From assembly GCF_000308835.1 (NCBI RefSeq), contig NZ_BAGN01000427.1, positions 64 to 64,063 on the forward strand: a DNA stretch of 64,000 nucleotides, given 5' to 3'. The DNA is from Nocardia vinacea NBRC 16497 (GTDB taxonomy: Bacteria > Actinomycetota > Actinomycetes > Mycobacteriales > Mycobacteriaceae). Shown here one piece after another: positions 56,528 to 64,000 of this stretch. The notes under the pieces were generated by a model. It was not told the DNA's origin and ran no database searches. It saw nothing but the letters and a program-made list of their open reading frames with translations. Each line of letters begins with the position of its first letter. The first letter of the stretch is position 1. The position numbers were made by a program, and so were the translations under genes.

Positions 56528-57628
56528 TCAGTGATGTGTGATGCGGCCGTGGGTGAATGTCGGCGTTGTTCCCGGGTTCGTCCACGCACCGGTCAACTCG
56601 CTGGATGGGAAGAACTGGAGGAAACGCGAGTCGCGCTGGCTGCGATCGGCCAGTGTCTTCTCGAACACGACCGAGTTGTATTGATCGGCCGTGGTTTCGA
56701 TGGTGTTGGCATTGAGCACGATCTCCTGCCCCCACTCCCCTGCCCAGCGCGCCACTCCGGCCAGCCGCGAGTGCTCCGGTGTGAGGCATTCGGCGGCGAT
56801 GACGTTCTCACTGCTCACCCAGATGCCGGTCGAGGTATTGAGTACCAGGCTCTGGTTACCGAAGACATGACCCGGCGTCTTCACGACCGCGACGCCCGGG
56901 CCGAGGACCACCGAGCCATCGATCGGCAGAAAGGCATCCGGTGCAATGTCGCGGTACGTGTCGGGCTGGTACCAAGGCTTTTGCAGCGGGTGCAGGTCTG
57001 CCATCGCGGCCAGTTCGTCCCGCTGCACGATGACCTTGGCGTTGGGGAATACCGCTTTCGGCTGCGTCCGGAGGTCGACCTGATGCGCCGTCGTGCCGAT
57101 CCAGCGACGCAGGTCCTGGGTGTGCAGGTGGTCGAACATCAAGTAGTCGACCTCGGCCGGGTCGATGCCGAGCCCGGACAGGTGATCGGTCACGGTGCCG
57201 TGCTCGATCACCATCCGCCGCGCAACGATATCCGGGGTGCGGCGGGCGAGCTTGTCGAAATACGGTGTGTGACGGCCGAGTTCGACATCACTCGGCTCGA
57301 ACAGCAGCACCCGCGGCGTCCCGTCGCTCTCGTGCCAGCGGATCACCAGCATCCGATTCGTGATCGCGAGGAACGGGGCCGGCGCACGGGATGCGCGGAA
57401 CAGGCCGAACCGCGTGGGGTAGGGCAGCGTGACGAGGTCGCACGTCACCACGCTGTCGGGCACACCCGTGCTCGCGAACTCATCGCGGAAGACCTCGGCC
57501 TGACTCCGCGCTGCGGTCAGCCGCGCACCCGGCCCACCGTCGATCTTCGACAGGTCGGTCAGACACTCCACACGCGAGCCGACACCCGCCAGGTCCACTG
57601 CGTCACCTTGTCGCCATGGCAGTTGCAT
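56528..57628 (-). CDS. MBL-fold hydrolase with degenerate first metal motif
   Basis: A 366-residue MBL-like protein, first gene of the cluster opposite the TetR gene. The usual HxHxDH appears as MFDHLHTQD, where the Asp-His pair is replaced. Later elements are recognisable: VFPNAKVIVQRDELAA, VVKTPGHVFGNQSLVLNTST and ENVIAAECLTPEHSRL. It may bind one metal or none. GAGG five bases before the ATG supports the start; a GTG two codons earlier is possible. Together with the second MBL enzyme it suggests degradation of a lactone- or ester-containing compound. Confidence 0.78.
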   Translation of the reverse strand: MQLPWRQGDAVDLAGVGSRVECLTDLSKIDGGPGARLTAARSQAEVFRDEFASTGVPDSVVTCDLVTLPYPTRFGLFRASRAPAPFLAITNRMLVIRWHESDGTPRVLLFEPSDVELGRHTPYFDKLARRTPDIVARRMVIEHGTVTDHLSGLGIDPAEVDYLMFDHLHTQDLRRWIGTTAHQVDLRTQPKAVFPNAKVIVQRDELAAMADLHPLQKPWYQPDTYRDIAPDAFLPIDGSVVLGPGVAVVKTPGHVFGNQSLVLNTSTGIWVSSENVIAAECLTPEHSRLAGVARWAGEWGQEIVLNANTIETTADQYNSVVFEKTLADRSQRDSRFLQFFPSSELTGAWTNPGTTPTFTHGRITHH

Positions 57629-57647
57629 ATCCACCTCGAGTCATTAA

Positions 57648-57691
57648 TCCCACGGCGTGGGAATAATTCGTAGATTAAACCCACGCCGTGG
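57648..57691. promoter_or_regulatory. Two TetR-type operators between MBL cluster and tetR-type gene
   Basis: TCCCACGGCGTGGGA (57648-57662, perfect 7-1-7) and CCACGCCGTGG (57681-57691, perfect 5-1-5) are palindromes of the same CCCACG-S-CGTGG type, 33 bp apart centre to centre. They occupy the divergent promoter of the four-gene cluster and the TetR gene. The expected binder is that TetR protein, repressing itself and the cluster. Confidence 0.78.
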
Positions 57692-57711
57692 AAATATGCA
57701 AGAGTGAGGGC

Positions 57712-58410
57712 ATGCAGGCCACGACCGATGCAGCATCGATCCAGCCGCCGCGCCGCGGACGGCCACCGAAAGCGCAGGCGCAGCTCTCGCGCGCGGCGAT
57801 ACGAGACGCCGCGCTCGCGGTGATCGACGCCGAGGGGATCGGCGCGGTGAGCATGAGATCCGTCAGCCGCACATTGGGCGTGGACGCCAAGAGCCTGTAT
57901 CACCACGTCGACGGCAAAGACGACCTACTCGACACGGTGGCCGAATACATCCTGGAACAACTCCGGATGCCCGAGTCGACGGACTCGATCGAAGCCGACC
58001 TGCGCGCGCTGGCATACGAATTCCGCCGTGTCACTCTCGCGCACCCGGAAGCGGCGACCCTGGTCCTGACGCGTCAGCTCGCATCACTCGCCGGACTCGC
58101 CCCGATCGAAGCCGTCCTCACCGTGCTCCGCCGAACCGGGCGAACCCCCGAAGAAGCTGTCCACCTACTTCGCACCGTCCTGGCCACCCTGGTCGGAACA
58201 CTGCTCCGCGAAGTCTCCGCCGGACCGACATTCGGCACCGATGACGCCGACGGAATCGCCGAACGCCGGCACGCGCTCGAAGCATCCGGACTGCCACAAG
58301 TCGCCCTCGCCGCACCCCACTTGGCGCGCTTCGACCGCGAACGCGAGTTCGAGTACACCGTCGATCTCATCGTCGATGTCATCACTTCGCACCGCAGCGC
58401 CGTCGACTGA
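57712..58410 (+). CDS. TetR-family transcriptional regulator
   Basis: A 232-residue TetR-type repressor. The HTH lies near residues 35-70 (IRDAALAVIDAEGIGAVSMR, SVSRTLGVDAKSLYHHVDGK) and a TetR_C-type ligand domain follows (ADLRALAYEFRRVTLAHPEA). An Arg/Pro-rich head (QPPRRGRPPKAQ) precedes the HTH. GAGG precedes the chosen ATG. It is divergent from the MBL/NTF2/MDR-VOC cluster and has two palindromes in the gap, so it almost certainly controls that cluster. The ligand is unknown. Confidence 0.92.
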   Translation: MQATTDAASIQPPRRGRPPKAQAQLSRAAIRDAALAVIDAEGIGAVSMRSVSRTLGVDAKSLYHHVDGKDDLLDTVAEYILEQLRMPESTDSIEADLRALAYEFRRVTLAHPEAATLVLTRQLASLAGLAPIEAVLTVLRRTGRTPEEAVHLLRTVLATLVGTLLREVSAGPTFGTDDADGIAERRHALEASGLPQVALAAPHLARFDREREFEYTVDLIVDVITSHRSAVD

Positions 58411-58449
58411 CACCGGCGCTGTCGACCTTGGAGAACGCCTGGTTACCGC

Positions 58450-61400
58450 ATGTCCGCAACGGCGCTATCGTTGATGCACAGGTCGGGGTGGATGCGCCGA
58501 CTCGGAGGTGCCGACGAATATTCGATGGACGAGCTCGACGAGGCCGCGACACAGCGAGACCTTCCGACCGGAATCGCGGCGGAACTAGCGGCGGCCGGAT
58601 TCGGCGACGCGACCGAAATCGGCCGCGGCGGATTCGGCGTCGTGTACTGCTGCTACGAATACGCACTCGAACGCCACGTCGCGGTCAAATTGCTCAGGTC
58701 CGAGGTCAGCGGCGACGAGCGCGAGCAATTCCTCCGGGAACAGCGTGCATTAGGGCGGCTGTTCGGACACCCCGACATCCTCCAGGTGCTGCAGGTCGAC
58801 ATCACCGCCACCGGCCGCCCCTATATCGTTATGCCGTTCTACACCTGCGGCTCGCTGGAGACAGTGCTGCGGGATTCGGGACCGCTGCGGTGGTCGGAGG
58901 TGCTTTCGATCGGCGTCAAGATGGCCGCAGCGCTGGCCGCCGCCCATGCGATCGGCATCGTGCATCGCGACGTGAAGCCCGGCAATATTCTGCTCACCGA
59001 TTACGGCGAACCCCAGCTCGCCGACTTCGGCATCGCACAATTCGGCGACGGCACCACGTCATCCCTGCGCACCGTCCAGGGCACGCCCGCATTCACCGCA
59101 CCCGAGGTGCTCGGCGGCGCGACGCCCAACCCGATTTCGGATATCTACGGCCTGGGCGCTACCTTGCACTGCCTGCTGGCCGGGCGAGCCGCATTCGCAC
59201 GCCGCACCGGTGAACAACTGGAAGTGCAACTTGCCCGGATCGCCTCCGCCGCCGCACCCACGCTGCGCGATCAGCACATCCCCGCGGCGGTGTGCGCGGC
59301 CATCGAGGCGGCCATGGCGGCGAAGCCGGCCGACCGGCCGAGGTCGGCGATCGAGTTCGGGGAAATGCTGCGGCGGGTCCAACACGAGACCGGCCAGGCG
59401 GTGGATGCTCTGGCATTGCCACCGACAGTCATCGAATCCGGTTCGGCCACAGCGGTTCCCACGGGATCGCATACCCCGGATGTGGCGACACCGCCCCCGC
59501 CGCCCAGCACGGCGATGAAATTCCGTCCGCCTGCCGCACCCCATACAATGATCGCGCGCACGCGGCTGCTCGCGCTATTGCGTGACGGCGGCGACCGGCG
59601 CCTGACGCTGATCCACGGACCGGCCGGATTCGGCAAGACCACCCTGGCTCTGCAATGGGCCACAGCGCTGGCGACCGAGGACGTACTGGTGGCATGGCTG
59701 ACAGCCGACCCCGACGACGACAATATCGCCTGGTTCCTCTCCCACCTGATCGAGGCAATCCGCCGCGTCGCTCCGAAGCTGGCACGGGAACTCGGCACGC
59801 TACTGGATGAACGATCCTCCGACACTGCAAGATACGTGCTGTCCGCGCTGATCGACGAAATCCACTCGGGTGGACACACGATGGTGCTCGTGATCGATGA
59901 CTGGCACCGCGTTCACGGCGAAACCACGTGTGCCGCACTGGATTACCTGCTGGAGCACGGTTGCCATCACCTGCGGCTGGTCATCGCCAGCCGGACCCGG
60001 GCGTGTCTGCCGCTGAGTCGGATGCTGGTGCGCGACGAACTGGTCGAAATCGATGTCGCGGAGCTGCGTTTCGACCCTCACGAAACGGGTGCTTTCCTGG
60101 TCGACGCCGGTGGGCTGTCGTTGTCCACCGACGATGTGAACCGCCTGCAGGAAACGACCGAAGGGTGGCCTGCCGCACTGCAATTGGCTTCGCTGTCGTT
60201 GCGCGGCCACGATCATCCCGCCGCCTTCATCGACCAGCTGACCGGCCGCCACCGGGCACTCGCCGACTACCTCGCCGAGAACGTGCTCGACTCACTCGAG
60301 CCGCCGCTGCTGGATTTCCTGCTGGCAACGGCGATCACGGAGCGAGTGTGCGCCGATCTCGCGGTCCGGCTGACGGACCGATCCGACAGCCAGGAACTAC
60401 TCGAAGAGATAGCCGACCGAAATCTGTTCCTTCGCCGCCTCGACGAAGAGGATCAGTGGTTCCAATACCACCACCTGTTCGCCGACTACCTGCGGCGCCG
60501 ACTGGTCCGCTGTGATCCCGCACGCCTGACACAACTGCACCGCCGTGCGGCCCAGTGGTGCGATGAACACGAGATCGTCACCGCCGCGGTCGACCACGCA
60601 CTGGCCGCCGACGATCCGGACTACGCCGCGGATCTGGTCGAACGGCGGGCCATGGACCTCATCGAAGGCTCCCGTATGGCGACGTTCCTCGGCTTGTTCA
60701 CGAAACTGCCGCAACGCCTGGCGGAGTCGCGACCGAGGCTACAGATCTGCCGAGCCTGGGCCAACGTCGGACTACAGCGCTTCGAGCAGGTTCGGCTGGC
60801 GCTCGAGCAGGTAGACGCCGCACTTGACGCCGGTGCTGCGACCGGTACCGAGGCGACCAAGCTGCGGATCGAGGCGGAAACGGTCGCGGGCGCAGCACAA
60901 TTCGTCACTGACCGATTCGATGGTCTGCCAGACCTGCTGGCCCGGCATCTCGAGGACGCCGACACCCCGTTCACCGCCATCAACGCGGCGAATCTCGCGT
61001 CCGTCGACGCACTCAACCGTTTCGACTTCACCGAGGCCCGCCGCTGGCAGCAATGGGCAGCCCCATATCACCGTCGCAGCAAAGGTCCGTTCGGGGTGAT
61101 GTACGGCAGGTGCGTCGCAGGTCTCGCAGCACTCGAACAGCTCGACATCGCCGCCGCCGAAGAGCATTTCGAGGCCGCCATCGCCCGCACGCGTCGCGGC
61201 CGCTCGCAAACCTACGGTTCACGGATGTCCGGCGCCCTACTCGGCTCCATACGCTACGAGCAGAACCGCCTCGACGAAGCCGAGCTACTACTCGATTCGA
61301 GCGCTGATCTCGGCCGACACGGTGGCGCGGTCTGGTTTCTGCTTGCCAGCTTCGGCACCGGCGCACGCATCAAAGCAATACGCGGCGACCTCGACGCCGC

Positions 61401-61938
61401 CGAACAACGCCTGACCGAGGGTGCGGCAATCGCCGAGAACGAGTCACTGCCGCGCTTGGCCGCTCGCATGGTCAACGAACGCGTCCGGCTCGGCCTACCG
61501 GTTCCGCCCGAGACCCGCGACGCACTCCGGCAGCTGCCGCCATACCGCAAGCAGGACACAATGATTCACGCCGACATCGCCGAACTGGAACAAGACTCCG
61601 CGATCCGGCTCCTGCTTGCCGACCACTTGGCTGATCAAGCCTGCGACCGCGCCGATCAGATGGTGCGCGAGATCGAAACTCAGTATCGCCCAAGGGCATT
61701 CGTCCAAGCGCAACTGTTGCGGGCGGCCTGCCTGTGGACCGCCGGACGCCGCCGGAACGCCAAGGAGGCTGCGCTACCCGCGTTGATGCTGTGCGCTGAA
61801 CAAGGCCTCGTCCGAACCGTCGCCGATGCTGCACCACACGGCTCGGCGATCCTGACCGAACTGGAATACGACGACGCACCACGGCTAGTACTGGAACTTC
61901 TTCAGGCCGCCGCGAACTCGTCAGCCTCGACCCGATGA
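58450..61938 (+). CDS. pknK: PknK-type Ser/Thr kinase with MalT-like signalling ATPase
   Basis: A protein of about 1162 residues. An N-terminal Hanks kinase has every catalytic motif: GRGGFGVVY (58-66), VAVKLL with Lys80, HRDVKPGN (172-179) and DFG (192-194). After a Pro-rich linker comes a STAND/MalT-like ATPase with P-loop GPAGFGKTT (390-398) and LVIDDWHRV, then a helical TPR-like repeat region to the end. No membrane span and no LuxR HTH are seen. Layout and sequence match mycobacterial PknK. An ATG at codon 26 (MDELDEAATQRDL) aligns best with known PknK starts and may be the true one. PknK links environmental signals to transcription and growth. Confidence 0.92.
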   Translation: MSATALSLMHRSGWMRRLGGADEYSMDELDEAATQRDLPTGIAAELAAAGFGDATEIGRGGFGVVYCCYEYALERHVAVKLLRSEVSGDEREQFLREQRALGRLFGHPDILQVLQVDITATGRPYIVMPFYTCGSLETVLRDSGPLRWSEVLSIGVKMAAALAAAHAIGIVHRDVKPGNILLTDYGEPQLADFGIAQFGDGTTSSLRTVQGTPAFTAPEVLGGATPNPISDIYGLGATLHCLLAGRAAFARRTGEQLEVQLARIASAAAPTLRDQHIPAAVCAAIEAAMAAKPADRPRSAIEFGEMLRRVQHETGQAVDALALPPTVIESGSATAVPTGSHTPDVATPPPPPSTAMKFRPPAAPHTMIARTRLLALLRDGGDRRLTLIHGPAGFGKTTLALQWATALATEDVLVAWLTADPDDDNIAWFLSHLIEAIRRVAPKLARELGTLLDERSSDTARYVLSALIDEIHSGGHTMVLVIDDWHRVHGETTCAALDYLLEHGCHHLRLVIASRTRACLPLSRMLVRDELVEIDVAELRFDPHETGAFLVDAGGLSLSTDDVNRLQETTEGWPAALQLASLSLRGHDHPAAFIDQLTGRHRALADYLAENVLDSLEPPLLDFLLATAITERVCADLAVRLTDRSDSQELLEEIADRNLFLRRLDEEDQWFQYHHLFADYLRRRLVRCDPARLTQLHRRAAQWCDEHEIVTAAVDHALAADDPDYAADLVERRAMDLIEGSRMATFLGLFTKLPQRLAESRPRLQICRAWANVGLQRFEQVRLALEQVDAALDAGAATGTEATKLRIEAETVAGAAQFVTDRFDGLPDLLARHLEDADTPFTAINAANLASVDALNRFDFTEARRWQQWAAPYHRRSKGPFGVMYGRCVAGLAALEQLDIAAAEEHFEAAIARTRRGRSQTYGSRMSGALLGSIRYEQNRLDEAELLLDSSADLGRHGGAVWFLLASFGTGARIKAIRGDLDAAEQRLTEGAAIAENESLPRLAARMVNERVRLGLPVPPETRDALRQLPPYRKQDTMIHADIAELEQDSAIRLLLADHLADQACDRADQMVREIETQYRPRAFVQAQLLRAACLWTAGRRRNAKEAALPALMLCAEQGLVRTVADAAPHGSAILTELEYDDAPRLVLELLQAAANSSASTR

Positions 61939-61949
61939 GCCTGACCACA

Positions 61950-62130
61950 GCGCCCCGCGCACCGAGGAGACTCGGAAGCGCTCGCCACCCGACAAGGTCG
62001 ACACCGGAGGCTCGACACTGCTGCCGCGCAGCAGTAGCCGGGCCAGTTGATTGCGGATCGTGGCCGACGGGGTGGTCGAGGCCACCGAGTGGACGTTCTC
62101 GACGGTCGGGGGCGTGAACGGATCACCGAC
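61950..62130 (-). pseudogene. Fragment of an ABC-F family ATPase gene
   Basis: Within the 368-bp gap after pknK, the minus strand encodes DPFTPPTVENVHSVASTTPS followed by ATIRNQLARLLLRGSSVEPP and VSTLSGGERFRV, the region leading into the ABC signature of ABC-F proteins (NQLARFLLRGDAVxRPVxxLSGGERFRVALA). Neither Walker motif is present, and the frame continues into unrelated sequence. It is a short relic of a ribosome-protection or translation-factor-type ABC-F gene. The rest of the gap shows no gene and should hold the CapA promoter. Confidence 0.6.
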
Positions 62131-62306
62131 GCGGCATCACGGCCAGAGCCGAGTCACACGGGATAGATGTCTCGAATGATGAGATGAGTGTGCGATCAGG
62201 TGAGGCCGCCTTCGACAGGGCGGCTAGAGTCTGTCAACCTCGATCAGGACGTGAACACGTTACCAAGAAGCGCAACGCCCCGCGCGGACATGATCGACAA
62301 TGGGGT

Positions 62307-63410
62307 ATGGCGACGGTGCTGCTGGGCGGCGACGTCATGGTGGGCCGCGGTGTGGATCAGATTCTCCCGCACCCCGGTGATCCGATGCTGCGCGAAGGGT
62401 GCGTCGAGGATGCGCGGACATACGCGGAGCTGGCGGAGCAGACGAACGGTGAAATCGCCCGTCCCGTGGATTTCGGCCACCCATGGGGTGATGTCCTGGC
62501 GATTCTTGCTCAGCTCGCCCCGCAGGTACGACTGATCAATCTGGAAACCGCGATCACCGCCGACGGTGCGTTCGCACCGCTCAAAGGCATCCACTACCGC
62601 ATGAACCCGGACAATGTGCCGGTGTTGACCGCAATCGCGCCGGTCGTGTGCGCGCTGGCCAATAACCACATTCTCGATTTCGGTATTCGCGGGCTCGCGG
62701 ACACGCTGGCGACACTCGATACCGCGGGCATCCAGCGCGCCGGGGCGGGCGCGGATTTCGACGATGCCCGGGCCCCGGCGATATCGGAACTCGATGACGG
62801 GCGACGAGTGGTAATCGTCTCGGTCGGTGCGGGATCGAGTGGGGTTCCGCGATATTGGGCGGCTCGCCGTGATCGGCCGGGGCTGTGGTGGATCGGCGAC
62901 ACACCGAATATTCGTGCCGCCGACGAGGTGGCGGCAGAAGTGTTGGCGCACAAGCGCAATGACGATATCGCGATCGTCTCCGTACATTGGGGGCCCAATT
63001 GGAGTTACCGGGTGCCAATGAGCGAAAGGCAGTTTGCGCATCGGTTGATCGATGCCGGGATCGACCTCGTGCACGGGCATTCCGCACACCATCCGCGGCC
63101 GATCGAGATCTACCGGGGCAAACCGATTCTGTACGGGTGCGGTGATGTCATCGATGATTACGAGGGCATCCGCGGCTACGAGCGTTATCGCCCGGAGCTT
63201 CGCTTGCTATATCTGGTTTCCATCGATCCTGGCGCGATGGAAACGCGAATGATTCCACTGCGGATCCGGCGCATGCGCCTGGAATCGGCCACGCACAACG
63301 AATCTCAATGGCTGTACGAGACGATCGAGCACATCAGTCGCGACTTCGGCACCCGGGTCGCACCGCGGCCCGACGACCTACCGGTGGTGTTCAAGACCGC
63401 ACAACACTGA
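62307..63410 (+). CDS. CapA-family protein (PGA_cap, metallophosphatase fold)
   Basis: A 367-residue protein with the CapA/poly-gamma-glutamate-biosynthesis fold: TVLLGGDVMVGRGVDQIL (metal-binding start), INLETAITADG, VCALANNHILDFGIRGLADT, VSVHWGPNW and HGHSAHHPRPIEIYRGKPIL. All the Asp/Asn/His ligands of the calcineurin-like core are present. No signal peptide or membrane span is visible, so it is probably cytosolic, unlike true CapA. The ATG starting MATVLLGGD gives the conserved start; longer frames upstream are not conserved-looking. Its stop overlaps the convergent hydrolase gene by 20 bp. Confidence 0.85.
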   Translation: MATVLLGGDVMVGRGVDQILPHPGDPMLREGCVEDARTYAELAEQTNGEIARPVDFGHPWGDVLAILAQLAPQVRLINLETAITADGAFAPLKGIHYRMNPDNVPVLTAIAPVVCALANNHILDFGIRGLADTLATLDTAGIQRAGAGADFDDARAPAISELDDGRRVVIVSVGAGSSGVPRYWAARRDRPGLWWIGDTPNIRAADEVAAEVLAHKRNDDIAIVSVHWGPNWSYRVPMSERQFAHRLIDAGIDLVHGHSAHHPRPIEIYRGKPILYGCGDVIDDYEGIRGYERYRPELRLLYLVSIDPGAMETRMIPLRIRRMRLESATHNESQWLYETIEHISRDFGTRVAPRPDDLPVVFKTAQH

Positions 63411-64000
63411 GGTGGCGGTGGAACCAGTCGCGGGCCAGATCTGCCACCTGCTCGAGCGCACCGGGCTCCTCGAACAGGTGCGTCGCGCCGGGCACGACGT
63501 CGATCTCGCTCGGACACGGCATCCGCAGCTGGGCCTCGCGATTGAGTTCGAGCACCCGTCGGTCGTTGCCGCCGACGATGAGCAGCGTCGGCGCGCGGAC
63601 GTGCGCCAGCCGCGGACCGGCCAGGTCGGGGCGGCCGCCGCGGGAGACGATGGCCTCGATCTCGGTGCCGGATTCGGTGGCCGCCCACAATGCGGCAGCG
63701 GCACCGGTGCTCGCCCCGAAATATCCGGTCGGAAGCCCACTCAGGCCCGCCCGCGTGCGCAGTCCGCGGGTCACCGCGACGAGACGCTCGGCGAGCAGCT
63801 CGATATCGAAAACCCGCGCACGGTCACCTTCCTCGGCCGCCGTCAGCAGATCGACGAGCATGGTTGCGAGTCCGGCCCGATTCAGCACATCGGCGACCAG
63901 CCGATTTCGCGGACTGTGTCGGCCGCTACCGCTGCCGTGCGCGAAAACGATCAGACCGGTGGAGTTCTCTGGGACGGCCAGTATCCCCGTCAGTCGGACG
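63391..64000 (-). CDS. Alpha/beta hydrolase (dienelactone-hydrolase-like), 5' end outside window
   Basis: The last 203 or so residues of a hydrolase. Visible features are GLIVFAHGSGSGRHSPRNR (oxyanion strand and loop), the nucleophile elbow GYFGASTGAAAAL, the Asp region TLLIVGGNDRRVLELN and the His in VPGATHLFEEPGALEQV. This is the short dienelactone-hydrolase-like group that in actinobacteria is often fused to or paired with a phosphoribosyltransferase domain. Whether such a domain precedes it lies beyond the window. It is convergent with the CapA-family gene with a 20-bp overlap. Confidence 0.82.
   Translation of the reverse strand, partial: VRLTGILAVPENSTGLIVFAHGSGSGRHSPRNRLVADVLNRAGLATMLVDLLTAAEEGDRARVFDIELLAERLVAVTRGLRTRAGLSGLPTGYFGASTGAAAALWAATESGTEIEAIVSRGGRPDLAGPRLAHVRAPTLLIVGGNDRRVLELNREAQLRMPCPSEIDVVPGATHLFEEPGALEQVADLARDWFHRHLSVVRS

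Noticed and set aside
62017..62035. Hairpin ACTGCTGC/GCAGCAGT as pknK terminator
   Set aside because: It lies inside the ABC-F fragment, where it encodes the LLLRGSS residues, and has only an 8-bp stem. It is probably a coding by-product.

Overview
The window is high-GC actinobacterial DNA. A complete yrbE-mce operon, two Lsr2 nucleoid proteins, a mycofactocin-type SDR, PknK and many SnoaL/NTF2-like proteins point to the Corynebacteriales, most probably Nocardia (inference from gene content; no marker gene was available).

Layout. 0.1-6.4 kb: an Lsr2 paralogue, then an acyl-CoA catabolic island (hot-dog hydratase, family III CoA-transferase and acyl-CoA dehydrogenase on the minus strand; LysR regulator and aldehyde dehydrogenase on the plus strand). 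6.6-12.4 kb: an accessory region with a 2H phosphoesterase, a broken XRE/MmyB regulator, an intact IS5-type insertion sequence that replaced the end of a membrane-protein gene, a 19-copy heptanucleotide repeat, an operon of very small unknown genes, a tmRNA/tRNA-3'-end-like fragment and a Nudix hydrolase. 12.6-21.9 kb: DHA2 exporter, secreted esterase, an OpuC/ProVWX-type osmolyte ABC transporter and small envelope proteins.

22.1-25.0 kb: the most interesting locus. Two tiny genes (38 and 40 codons) share a conserved motif. They are followed by an E1/ThiF-like adenylating enzyme with an N-terminal peptide-recognition-like domain, and by a membrane M50 metalloprotease with a PqqD-like N-terminus. 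This is a compact candidate ribosomal-peptide (RiPP or MccB-like) system that I do not recognise as a described class. A fragment of a second E1 copy lies just upstream.

25-31.7 kb: MarR/SDR, HxlR/DsbA/SDR and LacI regulatory units, separated by decayed genes (Tn3 transposase end, PPOX end, possible Clp-N remnant) and a second Lsr2. 31.7-44.7 kb: a long minus-strand operon that runs SnoaL - yrbEA - yrbEB - mceABCDEF - Mas - P450 - SDR - epimerase, probably for uptake and oxidation of a hydrophobic, steroid- or terpenoid-like compound. A divergent IclR regulator has an 18-bp palindrome in its promoter. The same motif recurs in front of an inverted duplication of SnoaL gene pairs (45.7-48.2 kb), which suggests one regulon.

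48-58.4 kb: DHDPR-like oxidoreductase, an ECF41 sigma factor with its oxidoreductase partner, a SnoaL gene behind three TTGG-N5-CCAA operators, a Tat-secreted GH43-like protein, and a four-gene cluster (two MBL hydrolases, an NTF2-like protein, an MDR-VOC fusion) divergent from a TetR gene with two palindromic operators. 58.4-64 kb: the PknK kinase, an ABC-F remnant, a CapA-family protein, and an alpha/beta hydrolase cut off by the window end.
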